Shown: positions 9,750 to 21,675, counted from the first letter of the stretch. The stretch: DNA of 47,965 nt from an uncultured Porphyromonadaceae bacterium (GCA_947176995.1 CAMWSY010000002.1:1-47965); one strand, 5' to 3'. Numbers and translations: made by a program. Notes: a model not told the origin generated them from the letters alone.

Positions 9750-10417
9750 TCGGAATTATAGTTGCGATGGACAAGGAGCTGGAGCTTCTTCTCCCTCTGG
9801 TCGACGGCGTGAGAGAATTTGCCGACGGCCGTTTTACTTTTTATTGTGGCGGCATAGGCCCTCGCGAGATCGTAGCGATGAAAAGCGGTATCGGCAAAGT
9901 GAACGCCGCCCTTGCCACTCAGGCCATGATCGACAGGTTTCAGCCTTCGTTCATTCTCAGCAGCGGTGTGGCCGGAGGAGCCGGCGGCCGTGCCGGGATT
10001 CTTGATGTAGTGGTTGCCGACCGGGTTGTCTATGGCGACGTGTGGTGCGGTCCCGGCACTATGTGGGGTGAGGCTGCCGGTTGTCCGCTCTACTTCACCA
10101 CCAAGCCCCTTGATGTGCCGGAGGAGGAAGGAGTGAAACATGGACTCATCTGTTCGTCTGACCGCTTCATCTCGACAGTGGAGGATGTGGAGTTCCTGCG
10201 TGAGAATTTCCCCGACGTGCTGGCGGTGGATATGGAGTCGGGAGCGATTGCGCAGACCTGCTATCTGAACAATGTGCCTTTTGCCGCGGTGAGGGTCGTG
10301 AGCGACACTCCCGGAGCGGGCGACAACGTGGCTCAGTATTCCGATTTCTGGAGCGATGCCCCCAAAGCGACCTTCAAAGTCGTGAGAAAGATCCTTGAGA
10401 CCGTCGAAGACTTGTAA
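9746..10417 (+). CDS. mtnN: 5'-methylthioadenosine/S-adenosylhomocysteine nucleosidase
   Basis: IGIIVAMDKELELL, MKSGIGKVNAALATQ, SSGVAGG, AVDMESGAIAQTCYLNNVPFAAVRVVSD; ATGA overlap with murI. Confidence 0.85.
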   Translation: MIGIIVAMDKELELLLPLVDGVREFADGRFTFYCGGIGPREIVAMKSGIGKVNAALATQAMIDRFQPSFILSSGVAGGAGGRAGILDVVVADRVVYGDVWCGPGTMWGEAAGCPLYFTTKPLDVPEEEGVKHGLICSSDRFISTVEDVEFLRENFPDVLAVDMESGAIAQTCYLNNVPFAAVRVVSDTPGAGDNVAQYSDFWSDAPKATFKVVRKILETVEDL

Positions 10418-10442
10418 TTTGATTAAAAAATAACTAAATTTG
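10412..10442 (+). promoter_or_regulatory. Bacteroidetes-type promoter for the leu operon
   Basis: TTG (10412-10414), 20 nt spacer, TAaaTTTG (10435-10442), upstream of leuA. Confidence 0.7.
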
Positions 10443-10470
10443 CAGCCTAATTTTTTCAAAAACATAGGCA

Positions 10471-11967
10471 ATGAGCGATAGATTATTTATATTTGATACT
10501 ACTCTGCGCGATGGTGAGCAGGTACCCGGATGCCAGCTCAATACAGTAGAGAAGATTGAGGTTGCAAAAGCACTTGAAGAGCTTGGCGTTGACGTGATTG
10601 AGGCAGGTTTCCCCGTGTCGTCGCCGGGTGATTTCAATTCAGTCGTAGAGATATCAAAGGCTGTGACATGGCCCACGATATGCGCGCTGACACGTGCTGT
10701 CGAGAATGACATACGCGTGGCTGCCGATGCGCTGAAATATGCCAAGCGCGGACGCATACACACCGGTATAGGCACTTCTGACTATCACATAAAATACAAA
10801 TTCAACTCCAACCGCGAGGATATCCTTGAGCGTGCGCGCGCCTGCGTGGCTTATGCAAAACGCTTTGTCGAGGATGTGCAGTTTTATGCCGAAGACGCCG
10901 GTCGCACCGACAATGAGTATCTCGCCCGTGTGATTCAGGCTGTGGTCGACGCCGGCGCGACGGTTGTGAATATCCCCGACACCACGGGCTACTGTATGCC
11001 GTGGGAGTTCGGTGCCAAGATCAAGTATCTGATGGAGAACGTCAACGGCATCGACAAGGTGACAATAGCCACACACTGCCACAACGATCTCGGCATGGCT
11101 ACCGCCAACACCGTGGCCGGTATCGTCAATGGTGCCCGTCAGGCCGAGGTGACAATCAACGGCATAGGCGAGCGCGCCGGCAATACCTCGCTTGAGGAGG
11201 TCGTTATGGCGTTCCGCTCCCACAAGGAGATAGGTATTGACTCCAACATCAACACCACCAAGATCTACGGCGTGAGCCGCCTTGTCTCGAGTCTCATGAA
11301 CATGCCGGTGCAGCCCAACAAGGCTATTGTGGGACGCAACGCATTCGCCCACTCGTCGGGCATACATCAGGATGGCGTGCTCAAGAAGCGTGAGAGCTAT
11401 GAGATCATCGACCCCAAGGATGTTGGTATCGACGAGAATTCGATCGTGCTCACCGCCCGCAGCGGTCGCGCGGCTCTCAAGCACCGTCTGCATGTGCTCG
11501 GTGTGGAGCTCGACAAAGATCAGCTTGACAAAGCCTACGAGTCATTCCTCAAGCTCGCTGACCGCAAAAAGGAGATTAACGATGATGACGTGCTCATGCT
11601 TGCGGGCAAGCACCGCACCGGCAAACGCCGCATCACGCTCGATTTCCTTCAGGTCACATCGGGTATCGGTGTTCACTCGGTTGCGAGCGTTGGAATCGAC
11701 ATAGCAGGTGAGAAGTTCGAGGCCTGCTCGAGCGGCAACGGACCTGTCGATGCGGCTCTCTCGGCAATCAAGCAGATCGTGCGCCGCACGACCACAGTCA
11801 AGGAGTTCCTTATTCAGGCCATCAACAAGGGCAGCAACGATATTGGTAAGGTGCACATGACTGTCGAGCACGACGGAAATCACTATTACGGCTTCTCGGC
11901 CAACACCGACATCATTGCCGCCAGTGCCGAGGCATATATCGACGCTATCAACAAATTTGTGAAATAA
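10471..11967 (+). CDS. leuA: 2-isopropylmalate synthase
   Basis: [46 protein letters not shown]-terminal regulatory domain. Confidence 0.95.
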   Translation: MSDRLFIFDTTLRDGEQVPGCQLNTVEKIEVAKALEELGVDVIEAGFPVSSPGDFNSVVEISKAVTWPTICALTRAVENDIRVAADALKYAKRGRIHTGIGTSDYHIKYKFNSNREDILERARACVAYAKRFVEDVQFYAEDAGRTDNEYLARVIQAVVDAGATVVNIPDTTGYCMPWEFGAKIKYLMENVNGIDKVTIATHCHNDLGMATANTVAGIVNGARQAEVTINGIGERAGNTSLEEVVMAFRSHKEIGIDSNINTTKIYGVSRLVSSLMNMPVQPNKAIVGRNAFAHSSGIHQDGVLKKRESYEIIDPKDVGIDENSIVLTARSGRAALKHRLHVLGVELDKDQLDKAYESFLKLADRKKEINDDDVLMLAGKHRTGKRRITLDFLQVTSGIGVHSVASVGIDIAGEKFEACSSGNGPVDAALSAIKQIVRRTTTVKEFLIQAINKGSNDIGKVHMTVEHDGNHYYGFSANTDIIAASAEAYIDAINKFVK

Positions 11968-11982
11968 TTGCAGCGTAGCGAA

Positions 11983-13380
11983 ATGGGAAAGACACTTTTC
12001 GACAAAATCTGGGACGCTCATGTGGTCAACCGCATTCCCGAGGGGCCCGATCAGCTGTATATCGACCGTCACTATTGTCATGAGGTGACGAGTCCGCAGG
12101 CATTCGACGGTCTGCGCCGCCGCGGTCTGGGCGTGTATCGTGTTGACCGCACATATTGTTCTCCCGACCATAACGTTCCCACCGTCGGGCAGGATAAAGA
12201 GATTGCCGATCCTGTATCGCGCAATCAGATCGAGACTCTCAACCGCAACGCAGCCGAGTTCGGGCTGACCCTTTTCGGCCTCGGTCATGAGCGCAACGGT
12301 ATCATTCATGTCATCGGCCCGGAAAACGGACTGACACTACCCGGCATGACCCTTGTGTGCGGCGACAGCCACACCTCGACCCACGGTGCTCTCGGTGCTG
12401 TGGCGTTCGGTATCGGCACAAGCGAGGTGGAGATGGTGCTTGCCACGCAGTGCATCCTTCAGCCTAAACCCCGCACGATGCGTGTGAAGATCAACGGTCA
12501 TCTCAATCCCGGAGTGACAGCTAAGGATATTGCTCTTTATGTGATTGCCAAGCTTGGCACAGGCGGTGCCACGGGTTATTTCGTGGAATATGCCGGTCAG
12601 GCAGTGGAGGATCTGTCGGTCGAGGGACGCATGACGCTCTGCAACATGTCGATTGAAATGGGTGCGCGTGGCGGCATGGTTGCCCCCGATGAAAAGACCT
12701 ATGCTTACATAAAGGGACGTGATTTCGCTCCCAAGGGTGAGGAGTGGGAAGCCGCTCTCGCAGGGTGGCGCAAGCTCCCGAGCGATGCCGATGCGGTGTT
12801 TGACCGCGAAGTCGAGTTTGATGCCGCCGACATAGAGCCGCGACTCACTTTCGGCACAAACCCCGGTATGGGCATCGGTATAAGTGAGAAAGTCCCGGTG
12901 TGTGATACCCCCGACGATCCCGCTGCCGCCGCTTCATGGAAGAAGGCACTCGACTACATGGGGTTTGAGGAAGGTCAGTCGCTTGAAGGTACTCCGGTCG
13001 ACTACGTTTTCCTCGGTAGCTGCACCAACGGACGCCTTGAGGACTTCCGCGCTTTTGCGTCGGTGGTCAAAGGGCGTCGCAAGGCCGACAGCGTCACCGC
13101 ATGGCTTGTGCCCGGATCGCGCGCAGTGATGAAAGCTATCCGCGCCGAGGGTATCGACAAGGTGCTTGAGGAGGCAGGTTTTGAGTTGAGAGAGCCCGGT
13201 TGCTCGGCTTGTCTGGCTATGAACGATGATAAGATTCCGGCCGGGAAGCTGTCGGTGTCCACCTCCAACCGCAATTTTGAGGGACGTCAGGGCCCGGGTG
13301 CCCGCACTGTGCTTGCCGGACCGCTTCTGGCTGCCGCATGTGCTGTGACAGGCGTAATCACTGATCCGCGTAAACTGTAA
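11983..13380 (+). CDS. leuC: 3-isopropylmalate dehydratase large subunit
   Basis: [61 protein letters not shown]. Confidence 0.95.
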   Translation: MGKTLFDKIWDAHVVNRIPEGPDQLYIDRHYCHEVTSPQAFDGLRRRGLGVYRVDRTYCSPDHNVPTVGQDKEIADPVSRNQIETLNRNAAEFGLTLFGLGHERNGIIHVIGPENGLTLPGMTLVCGDSHTSTHGALGAVAFGIGTSEVEMVLATQCILQPKPRTMRVKINGHLNPGVTAKDIALYVIAKLGTGGATGYFVEYAGQAVEDLSVEGRMTLCNMSIEMGARGGMVAPDEKTYAYIKGRDFAPKGEEWEAALAGWRKLPSDADAVFDREVEFDAADIEPRLTFGTNPGMGIGISEKVPVCDTPDDPAAAASWKKALDYMGFEEGQSLEGTPVDYVFLGSCTNGRLEDFRAFASVVKGRRKADSVTAWLVPGSRAVMKAIRAEGIDKVLEEAGFELREPGCSACLAMNDDKIPAGKLSVSTSNRNFEGRQGPGARTVLAGPLLAAACAVTGVITDPRKL

Positions 13381-13392
13381 ACTTCAGTCGAT

Positions 13393-13986
13393 ATGAAAGA
13401 GAAATTTTCGGTAGTGACCTCCACATGTGTTCCGCTCCCGATGGAGAATGTCGATACCGACCAGATAATTCCTGCCCGTTTCCTCAAAGTCACATCCCGC
13501 GAAGGATTCGGTGAAAACCTGTTCCGTGACTGGCGTTTCGATAAAGAGGGTAATCCCGTCAAGGATTTTGTGCTCAATGATCCGCGTTACACGGGTCAGG
13601 TGCTTGTGGCCGGTAAGAACTTCGGCTGCGGCTCTTCGCGCGAACATGCGGCATGGGCAATCCACGACTATGGTTTCCGCGTGGTAGTGTCGAGCTTCTT
13701 TGCCGATATTCACCGCAACAATGAGCTGAACTCGTTTGTGCTCCCGGTCACCGTGAGCGAGGACTTTCTCGCATCGCTGTTCAAGTCGATCGAGGCAGAT
13801 CCTGCCACGCAGGTGCGTGTCGACCTTGAGGCACAGACGATAACCAATCTTGCTACCGGCGTTTCGGAGCATTTTGACATCAATCCCTATAAAAAACAAT
13901 GTCTTGCCGAGGGGCTCGATGATATAGAGTATCTGCTCACTCGCCGCGGTGACACTTCCGCTTTCGAGCAGGCCAACGGCAAATAA
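13393..13986 (+). CDS. leuD: 3-isopropylmalate dehydratase small subunit
   Basis: [40 protein letters not shown]. Confidence 0.95.
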   Translation: MKEKFSVVTSTCVPLPMENVDTDQIIPARFLKVTSREGFGENLFRDWRFDKEGNPVKDFVLNDPRYTGQVLVAGKNFGCGSSREHAAWAIHDYGFRVVVSSFFADIHRNNELNSFVLPVTVSEDFLASLFKSIEADPATQVRVDLEAQTITNLATGVSEHFDINPYKKQCLAEGLDDIEYLLTRRGDTSAFEQANGK

Positions 13987-13996
13987 ACGCATAAAC

Positions 13997-15061
13997 ATGA
14001 GTAATCTGAAAATAGCCGTGTTGCCCGGCGACGGCATCGGCCCCGAGATTTCGCGTCAGGGCGTGGCTGTGCTGGAGGCTGTGGCAGAGAAATTCGGCCA
14101 CACATTTAGCTTTGAATATGGAGTAGTTGGTGCAGCTGCCATCGACGATTGCGGCGACCCGTTCCCTGAAAAGACCTACGAGCTCTGTCTGCGCTCCGAT
14201 GCAGTGCTTTTCTCGGCGGTGGGTGATCCTAAATACGACAACAATCCTTCAGCCAAAGTGCGCCCCGAGCAGGGACTTCTGGCGATGCGCAAGAAGCTCG
14301 GACTTTACGCCAATATCCGTCCCATGCAGACCTTCAAGTGTCTGCTTCACATGTCGCCGCTCCGTCAGGAGATAGTCGAGGGCGCCGACTTTGTGTGCGT
14401 GCGTGAGCTTACCGGCGGCATGTACTTCGGCGAGAAGTTTGAGAGCGACGAGCGTGCCTATGACACCAACGCCTATACCCGCACCGAGATCGAGCGCATC
14501 CTTGTCACCGCCTATGGCTATGCGCAGCGACGCAACCGTCATCTCACGGTGGTCGACAAAGCCAATGTGCTTGCTTCGAGCCGACTTTGGCGCAAGGTAG
14601 CTCAGGAAGTGGCTCAGCGTTACCCCGACGTGACTACCGACTATATGTTTGTCGACAACGCAGCTATGCGCATGGTCGTTGATCCCCGTTTCTTCGATGT
14701 GATGGTGACAGAAAACACTTTCGGCGACATTCTCACCGACGAGGCAAGTGTGATCTCAGGCTCGATGGGACTTCTTCCGTCGGCCTCGACAGGCGAGAAA
14801 ACTCCGCTCTTTGAGCCGGTCCACGGCTCATGGCCGCAGGCTGCCGGCAAGAATATAGCAAACCCCATAGCGCAGATACTCTCTGCCGCCATGCTTCTTG
14901 AATACTTCGACATGAAGGAGGAAGGCGCTCTCGTCCGTGAGGCTGTGGATGCTTCGCTCGATCAGGAGGTGCGCACCCCCGAGATTCAGGTGCCCGGTGG
15001 CGCAGTCTACGGCACGGCCGAGGTGGGTGCTTGGATAGCTGACTATATTCGCCGCAAATAA
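13997..15061 (+). CDS. leuB: 3-isopropylmalate dehydrogenase
   Basis: [48 protein letters not shown]; start at MSNLKIAV. Confidence 0.95.
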   Translation: MSNLKIAVLPGDGIGPEISRQGVAVLEAVAEKFGHTFSFEYGVVGAAAIDDCGDPFPEKTYELCLRSDAVLFSAVGDPKYDNNPSAKVRPEQGLLAMRKKLGLYANIRPMQTFKCLLHMSPLRQEIVEGADFVCVRELTGGMYFGEKFESDERAYDTNAYTRTEIERILVTAYGYAQRRNRHLTVVDKANVLASSRLWRKVAQEVAQRYPDVTTDYMFVDNAAMRMVVDPRFFDVMVTENTFGDILTDEASVISGSMGLLPSASTGEKTPLFEPVHGSWPQAAGKNIANPIAQILSAAMLLEYFDMKEEGALVREAVDASLDQEVRTPEIQVPGGAVYGTAEVGAWIADYIRRK

Positions 15062-15080
15062 CCAATATTCAACATAAACC

Positions 15081-17543
15081 ATGAAACTGTCATTATCGCT
15101 TCTTGCCGCTCTCGCATCGGCGTCGGCAATGGCGCAGCAACCGGTCGAGGTCAAGGATTTCACCTACCGAGGTCCTGTCGTGATCGACGCGCCTGTGATG
15201 GTGGACACGCTCGATGTCCGCTCCCACGCCTACGACGTGAAATCGGCACTGCGCTATCATGTCAATCACGACGCTCTTCCCGCAAGTGCGTGGAGCGGTG
15301 AAGTCGCTCCCGGCACTTCTGAAGGTATCGCGCTAAACTTCCTCAGCTTTCCGCTCGTCAACAAGCGCTACGCCGAGGTGACCGTGGCTACCGGACTTGA
15401 CGACTGTCAGATACTTGTCGACGGTAAGCCTGTCGAGGGCAACACGCTGAAACTCACACCTGCTTCGCGTGAGATAACGTTGAAATATATCTCGCGCCCC
15501 GACGTGCAGGATTCACTGAACGTCACTCTCACCACGGCTGATCCATCATTGCTGTCGGTCGTTGCGCCTGAGAGCGGACGCAGTTTCCGCCTCACCGACA
15601 TAGCCTTCTGTACCCGTGTCATCGGTGCTGATGTTTCACCGTCGGGCAAATATGCAGTTGTGAACTACACGACTGTCAACAACGATAAGCGTTCGCGCCG
15701 CACATCCACCGTGCGCTCGCTCAAGGATGGCGGAAAGGTCCTTATCGCCCAGCTTCCCGAGGGTTCATGGATGTGGCTCGACGATGCCGATCTGCTCTGG
15801 AGCGCGCAGACCCGTCCCGACGGAGTGCGCGAGATGGTGACGCTCGATCCTGTCACACTTGACCGCAAGGTTGTGGCATCAGGACTTCCCGAGGGCTCGT
15901 TTATTCCCGTTCCCGGTGGAAAGAAACTTATATACTACACCCGCGAGGAAGGCCCGAAAGAAGATGAACGCATCTATCGCATCATCGAGCCCGATGACCG
16001 TCAGCCCGGATGGCGTAACCGCTCAGGTATCGCCATCTACGACATGACGACCGGACTTTACCGCCCCCTCACATTCGGCTCACACAATACTTGGGTACAC
16101 GATATCGCCCCTGCGGGCGACAAGCTCCTTTTCGGTGTAAGCCGCAGCCGTCTGGAGAAGCGTCCTACTACAGTCAGCGCGATCTATCAGCTTGACCTCA
16201 ACACCATGGCAGTCGACACGCTCGTGCGTGAGGACGGTTTTGTCTCCGGTGCACAATATTCGCCCGACGCCACGAAGATACTTGTGTCAGGCAGTCCGGA
16301 GTCGTTCGACGGTATCGGAAAGAATGTTCCCGAAGGGCACTATCCAAGCATGACCGACGGTCAGCTTTACATCATGGATATCGCTTCGCGGCAGGTGACA
16401 CCTGTAACCCGCGACTTCAACCCGTCGGTGCAGTCGAGCGACTGGTGCGAGGGCAACGGCATGATATACTTCACTGCCGAGGACAAGGACCGCATACATC
16501 TTTTCAGCTATAATCCGGCCGACGGCAAGTTTACCTTGATCGATGTGCCTGAAGATGCGGTTGGCAACTTCTCGGTTGCGCGCAACGGCAGTGTCTTGGC
16601 AGTCACCGGCCAGAGCACCAGCAACACCGATCGCCTTTATGCCGTTGATCTCGGCAAGCGTCCGGCTACACGTCTCATCGACGCCCCGGGTGATGCAGCA
16701 CTTGAGGAGGTCGCATTCGGCGAAGTGCGCGATTTTGATTTTGTCAACTCTATCGGAGACACCATCAATGGCCGCTACATACTTCCCGCCGACTTCGACC
16801 CCAACAAGAAGTATCCCATGATCGTGAACTACTATGGCGGTTGCTCACCCACATCGCGCATATTCCATTCCCGTTATCCCCATCACCTTTATGCCGCGAT
16901 GGGCTATATCGTCTATGTGGTGAATCCGTCGGGAGCTACAGGTTTCGGTCAGGAGTTTTCCTCACGTCACGTCAATACTGCCGGTACCGACCCTGCGCGC
17001 GACATCATCGAGGGAACCAAGGAGTTTATCAAGCAGCATCCGTTTGTCGACGAGAAGAAGATAGGCTGCATTGGCGCAAGCTATGGCGGCTTCATGACAA
17101 TGTATCTCCAGACCGTCAGCGACCTCTTTGCCGCAGCCATTTCCCATGCCGGTATCAGTGACCACACCAGTTACTGGGGCGAAGGCTACTGGGGATACTC
17201 CTACAGCGAGACCTCCATGGCCGGAAGCTATCCTTGGAGTGAGACCGACCTCTATGTGAAACAGAGTCCGCTCTACAACGCCGATAAGGTCAACACACCC
17301 ATTCTCTTCCTGCATGGTAATATCGATCCCAATGTGCCGCCGGCCGAGAGCCACCAGATGTTCACCGCTCTGAAGCTGCTGGGCAAAGAGACCGCACTCG
17401 TCGAGGTTGCCGATCAGGAGCATCACATCCTTGAGCCAGACAAGCGTGAGATGTGGCAGAACACCATTTTCGCATGGTTTGCCAAGTATCTTCAGGACGA
17501 CGATTCATGGTGGGAAGCCCTCTATCCCTCCACCTCCCTCTGA
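15081..17543 (+). CDS. S9-family (prolyl oligopeptidase-type) peptidase
   Basis: Signal peptide, beta-propeller, C-terminal hydrolase with GASYGGFMTMY, HGNIDPNVPPAESHQM, DQEHHI. Confidence 0.88.
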   Translation: MKLSLSLLAALASASAMAQQPVEVKDFTYRGPVVIDAPVMVDTLDVRSHAYDVKSALRYHVNHDALPASAWSGEVAPGTSEGIALNFLSFPLVNKRYAEVTVATGLDDCQILVDGKPVEGNTLKLTPASREITLKYISRPDVQDSLNVTLTTADPSLLSVVAPESGRSFRLTDIAFCTRVIGADVSPSGKYAVVNYTTVNNDKRSRRTSTVRSLKDGGKVLIAQLPEGSWMWLDDADLLWSAQTRPDGVREMVTLDPVTLDRKVVASGLPEGSFIPVPGGKKLIYYTREEGPKEDERIYRIIEPDDRQPGWRNRSGIAIYDMTTGLYRPLTFGSHNTWVHDIAPAGDKLLFGVSRSRLEKRPTTVSAIYQLDLNTMAVDTLVREDGFVSGAQYSPDATKILVSGSPESFDGIGKNVPEGHYPSMTDGQLYIMDIASRQVTPVTRDFNPSVQSSDWCEGNGMIYFTAEDKDRIHLFSYNPADGKFTLIDVPEDAVGNFSVARNGSVLAVTGQSTSNTDRLYAVDLGKRPATRLIDAPGDAALEEVAFGEVRDFDFVNSIGDTINGRYILPADFDPNKKYPMIVNYYGGCSPTSRIFHSRYPHHLYAAMGYIVYVVNPSGATGFGQEFSSRHVNTAGTDPARDIIEGTKEFIKQHPFVDEKKIGCIGASYGGFMTMYLQTVSDLFAAAISHAGISDHTSYWGEGYWGYSYSETSMAGSYPWSETDLYVKQSPLYNADKVNTPILFLHGNIDPNVPPAESHQMFTALKLLGKETALVEVADQEHHILEPDKREMWQNTIFAWFAKYLQDDDSWWEALYPSTSL

Positions 17544-17568
17544 CGATATATGATAGAAATAACAGTCA

Positions 17569-17608
17569 GCGGCGCTATCCATTCAGGATTGCGCCGCCGA
17601 TTTCTTTT
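17569..17608 (+). terminator. Intrinsic terminator after the S9 peptidase
   Basis: gcggcgc-tatccattcaggatt-gcgccgc hairpin followed by a T-rich run. Confidence 0.65.
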
Positions 17609-17631
17609 ATGATATTTTGTTGATATCGAAA

Positions 17632-19131
17632 TCAGGCTGAGCGGCCGCCGTGGCGCTCGCGTCGGGCGGCGTCGATGCGCAGCAGAATGAACAGAAGTAT
17701 GGTGAAGCCCCACAACGATGATCCGCCGTAGCTGAAAAACGGAAGGGGAATACCGATAACCGGACACAATCCGATCACCATACCGATGTTTATACAGAAG
17801 TGGAATATGAAATAGGATGCTACGCAATAGGCATAGACGCGTCCGAACACCGTGGGCTGTCGTTCGGCTATCGAAATCACGCGCAGAATGAGCGCAAGAA
17901 AGAGCGCGAGCACAGCCACAGAGCCTACAAATCCCTCCTCCTCGCCGATAGTGCAGTATATGAAGTCGGTGTGCTGCTCGGGCACGAATTTCAGCTTTGT
18001 CTGTGTGCCTTGAAGGAATCCTTTGCCCGTCAAGCCGCCTGAACCGATGGCGATTTTCGACTGATTGACGTTGTAGCCTGCGCCGCGCAGGTCTTCCTCT
18101 ATGCCGAGTGCCACCTTGATGCGCATCTGCTGGTGCGGCTCAAGCACCTGATTGAAAACAACGCTTACCGAGAACATGAATGCAAGTGCGGCGGCCACTG
18201 TACCCACCGTGACCATGAGCTGATGCGAATAGTCGCGCATCAGCTCAAACAGGCAGTAGCCGCAAGCGACACTAAGTGCCCCCATCATTATCCACTGGCC
18301 CGGCAGTTCGGCCTCGATGTACGAAGCCACCACAAGCGAGCCTCCCACAATCACGATGAATCCTAAGGTCACGTTACGCGCCACAGTGCGCCGGCGGCAG
18401 TAAAGCCATAGCATACCGCTCATAAGTGCCATGATGAGAACGTAGATTACAAATTCCCCCACAGGCAGTCCTAATGGCCCCGGATCGATGAATTTCACCG
18501 TGACTACAAAGATGATCACGCTCACAAGTGCCGCGAGAAGCACGAGGCCGCTCATCCCTTCGCGGTAGAGCACAAAGAAAAGCGACAGATACACCAGTGC
18601 CGATCCCGTTTCTTTCTGTCCGAGAATAAGCACGAAAGGCAGCAGAATTATAAACAGTGCCTTAAGATAGTTCGATGGCTTGGCGTTAAGCTGGAAATTG
18701 TAGCCGCTGAACAGTTTGGCAAGTGCCAGTGCCGTTGCAAACTTGCCGAACTCAGCCGGCTGTATGCTCATCGAGCCAATTTTAATCCATGAGAGCGACC
18801 CCTTGATGTCGTGGGCAAGCAGGGGAGTGGCGGCGAGCAAGATTGCCAGAACTATGTATATCGGCCACGCATACGTTTCATAGACGCGCCAGTCCATGAG
18901 CAGAAGCACCAGACCCAAGAAGAGCGACAGACCGATCCAACGCATCTGTTTGCCAGAGAACTCATCAAAAGAGAATATCGAGGCGTTGTCGAAATCGTAG
19001 CTTGCAGCGTAGATCGAGATTGCACCCGCTACCACCATGAGCAGATAGATGATGATGGTCACCCAGTCGACGTGGGCGAGCGGATTCACCTCCTGTCGGC
19101 GGCGCAGTATCGAGGCGTGGAGTGGGCTCAT
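17632..19131 (-). CDS. rodA: Rod-shape-determining protein RodA (SEDS glycosyltransferase)
   Basis: Multi-TM FtsW/RodA/SpoVE family: GQKETGSALVYLSLFFVLYREGM, SGGLTGKGFLQGTQTKLKFVPEQHTDFIYCTIGEE. Confidence 0.92.
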   Translation of the reverse strand: MSPLHASILRRRQEVNPLAHVDWVTIIIYLLMVVAGAISIYAASYDFDNASIFSFDEFSGKQMRWIGLSLFLGLVLLLMDWRVYETYAWPIYIVLAILLAATPLLAHDIKGSLSWIKIGSMSIQPAEFGKFATALALAKLFSGYNFQLNAKPSNYLKALFIILLPFVLILGQKETGSALVYLSLFFVLYREGMSGLVLLAALVSVIIFVVTVKFIDPGPLGLPVGEFVIYVLIMALMSGMLWLYCRRRTVARNVTLGFIVIVGGSLVVASYIEAELPGQWIMMGALSVACGYCLFELMRDYSHQLMVTVGTVAAALAFMFSVSVVFNQVLEPHQQMRIKVALGIEEDLRGAGYNVNQSKIAIGSGGLTGKGFLQGTQTKLKFVPEQHTDFIYCTIGEEEGFVGSVAVLALFLALILRVISIAERQPTVFGRVYAYCVASYFIFHFCINIGMVIGLCPVIGIPLPFFSYGGSSLWGFTILLFILLRIDAARRERHGGRSA

Positions 19132-19132
19132 A

Positions 19133-20992
19133 CTATTTGTCTGGTGTAAACATCGCTGTGTTGGAGTTCAGCATATTATCTTCAAGATATTTTCGCTCGG
19201 GAGCGATCGAGCCTTTCAGATATTTTTCCATGATGAGGCTGCCGATAGGCACGCCGTAGGTGGCGCCGAAGCCGCCGTTTTCCACGTAGACCGCGATAGC
19301 GATTTTCGGGTTATGATAGGGGGCGAACCCGAGGAATGCCGAGTGGTCTTTGCCGTGTGGATTCTGAGCAGTGCCGGTCTTGCCGCAAACCTCGATGTCG
19401 GGCAGATTGGCCAGACGGCATGTGCCGCCGGTCACTGCCATGCGCATCCCCTCGGCAACCTCCTCGAAGTGCCGTCGGTCGATTGTGGGATAGCGTCGGG
19501 TCGTGTATTGCTCAGGAAGCACGGTGTCCTGTATCTCTTTAACCACATGGGGAGTGATAAACCATCCGCGGTTGGCTATCGTCGCCCCGAGGTTGGCTAT
19601 CTGGAGAGGTGTCGCCATTATTTCTCCCTGCCCGATGGCGATCGAAATGATCGTGTTGGCACTCCAGCGTCCCTGACCGTAGATTTTGCTGTAGAATTTC
19701 TCGTTGGGGATGAAACCGCGTCCTTCACCCGGAAGATCCACGCCGAGTTTGTAGCCGTAGCCGAGCGACACAAGATGCTTTTTCCACACCTCAAAGGCTT
19801 CGCCGGTCGATCCGTAGCGGCGGCGGTTGTTGTCGAGCATTGCTTTGAGTCCCCAGCAGAAATAACCGTTGCACGACGTCTGCAATGCCGGTTTAAGCGG
19901 GAGCGGGGCAGGGTGGCCGTGGCATCCCACTCGCAGATTGCCCGACACGAAACCGCCTGTGCAGGGGTATAGGGTGCTTGTGTTGATTATGCCCTCCTCA
20001 AGAAGAGCGAGACCGTTGGCGGGTTTGAATGTCGACCCCGGAGGATAAGCGCCCATGAGCGCACGGTCAAAAAGTGGACGGTGGGGGGTGTCTTTAAGTT
20101 GCGCGTAGCTTTCGCCTCGCTGACGCCCGACGAGCACCATCGGGTCATAGGTCGGCGACGACACCATGCACAGGATTTCCCCCGTCTCCGGTTCGATGGC
20201 GACTACTGCCCCCACTTTATTCACCATGAGGCTCTCGGCATACTGCTGCAGCTCGTGGTCGAGTGCCAGTCTCAGGTTTCGTCCGCTCACGGCGGGGATG
20301 TCCTTTGCGCCGTCCTCATAGCGTCCCTGAATGCGTCCGTGGGCATCGCGTATCAGTATCTCAGCTCCCTTCACTCCGCGCAGATACTCGTCGTAGCTTT
20401 TCTCCACGCCGAGATCGCCGATGTAGTCACCGCGCTGATAGTAGTCATCGCGCTCGATATCACGCTGCGACACCTCGCGCAGATTGCCGAGTACATTGGC
20501 GGCCGTCGAGTGCTTGTATTGGCGCAGGATGCGTTTCTGGATGAAGAAGCCCGGATAGCGGTAGAGTTTCTCTTGCAGGCGTCCGTAGTCCTGTGCCGAG
20601 AGATGAGTGATGAGTTTCTGAGGGGTGTAGGTGGAGTAGCCCGGATTCTGGCGCGGATCTTTCATCGCCTTCAGGCGCGCCATAAACTGGTCGTAGGTGA
20701 TGTTGAGCGTGTGGCAGAAGTCGAGTGTGTCAAACGGCTGCACGTCACGCGGTATCATCATCACATCGTAGGCCGGCTGATTGAACACGATCAGTTCACC
20801 GTTGCGGTCATACATCAGGCCGCGTGATGGATATATCGTCTTACGCAGAAAAGCGTTGGTGTCGGCCGAAGCCTTGTAGCGTCCGTCGTCGATCTGAAGG
20901 CTGTAGAGCCTCACGGCATAGATGCTGGCGACAATAAGCAGGAAGCCTATTATCACCCATTTACGCTTTTCAAGTTGATAATCTTTTCTCAT
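19133..20992 (-). CDS. mrdA: Penicillin-binding protein 2
   Basis: PPGSTFKPANGLALLE transpeptidase motif, CGKTGTAQNPHG, PBP2 N-terminal domain; stop is TAG. Confidence 0.92.
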   Translation of the reverse strand: MRKDYQLEKRKWVIIGFLLIVASIYAVRLYSLQIDDGRYKASADTNAFLRKTIYPSRGLMYDRNGELIVFNQPAYDVMMIPRDVQPFDTLDFCHTLNITYDQFMARLKAMKDPRQNPGYSTYTPQKLITHLSAQDYGRLQEKLYRYPGFFIQKRILRQYKHSTAANVLGNLREVSQRDIERDDYYQRGDYIGDLGVEKSYDEYLRGVKGAEILIRDAHGRIQGRYEDGAKDIPAVSGRNLRLALDHELQQYAESLMVNKVGAVVAIEPETGEILCMVSSPTYDPMVLVGRQRGESYAQLKDTPHRPLFDRALMGAYPPGSTFKPANGLALLEEGIINTSTLYPCTGGFVSGNLRVGCHGHPAPLPLKPALQTSCNGYFCWGLKAMLDNNRRRYGSTGEAFEVWKKHLVSLGYGYKLGVDLPGEGRGFIPNEKFYSKIYGQGRWSANTIISIAIGQGEIMATPLQIANLGATIANRGWFITPHVVKEIQDTVLPEQYTTRRYPTIDRRHFEEVAEGMRMAVTGGTCRLANLPDIEVCGKTGTAQNPHGKDHSAFLGFAPYHNPKIAIAVYVENGGFGATYGVPIGSLIMEKYLKGSIAPERKYLEDNMLNSNTAMFTPDK

Positions 20993-21146
20993 TTTTGAGT
21001 GGAAGTGTGGAGTAGAGAGATTGGGGAGAGTAGGGTAGCGGAGTTGCGGGACTGTGGCACTGGATGCGTGATTGATGATTTTTTAACTCATTTCTGTTAG
21101 TTTTTATATCATCATATACCGCTCGTGTGAAAAAGGTAAACCGTTT

Positions 21147-21671
21147 TTATTTCTTCTTGCCGCTTTTGTTCCACGATGCTATTCCGGCGAGTGCCATGAG
21201 CAGCAGAAATGTCAGCACGCTGCTTGCCGCGATTCTCAGCGCGAGGGTGGTGGCATTGAAAAAGCCTGCCGAGTCGACGATAAAGTACACGATGCAGTAG
21301 ACAAGCGTCATTGTCAGCACATACTTCGTGTAGGTTGCCCCTCCGGTAGATTTTATCGACGGAACCGGGTTGATCAGGTCCTCCTCGCGCGGCACATAGA
21401 GCCTGAACAACGGTCGGCGCAAACCTGCAAGTATGGTGCAGCACAGTGCGTTCAGTCCGGCTGTGTTTGAGAAGATGTCGACGGCGAGACCGATCAGGAA
21501 GCCGAGTGTGAGCATCCAGTTGGTGGGAGTGGTGACCGGAAGCGAGATTATGAAGAAGATGAACACAAGCGGCATAGCGACTCCAAATAGCCATATATGG
21601 TTGAATATCGTCACCTGAGCCAGCACGAGCACGACAAAAAGCAGCAGGAAACTTAGAAATGTCTTTGCCAT
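21147..21671 (-). CDS. mreD: Rod-shape-determining protein MreD
   Basis: Small multi-TM protein in the mreC-mrdA interval; LGFLIGLAVDIFSNTAGLNALCCTILAGLRRP. Confidence 0.85.
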   Translation of the reverse strand: MAKTFLSFLLLFVVLVLAQVTIFNHIWLFGVAMPLVFIFFIISLPVTTPTNWMLTLGFLIGLAVDIFSNTAGLNALCCTILAGLRRPLFRLYVPREEDLINPVPSIKSTGGATYTKYVLTMTLVYCIVYFIVDSAGFFNATTLALRIAASSVLTFLLLMALAGIASWNKSGKKK

Positions 21672-21675
21672 TGCA

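Noticed and set aside
10471-15061. Novel leucine operon organisation
   Set aside because: leuA-leuC-leuD-leuB is an ordinary biosynthetic operon with a consensus promoter; no leader peptide or riboswitch could be supported.
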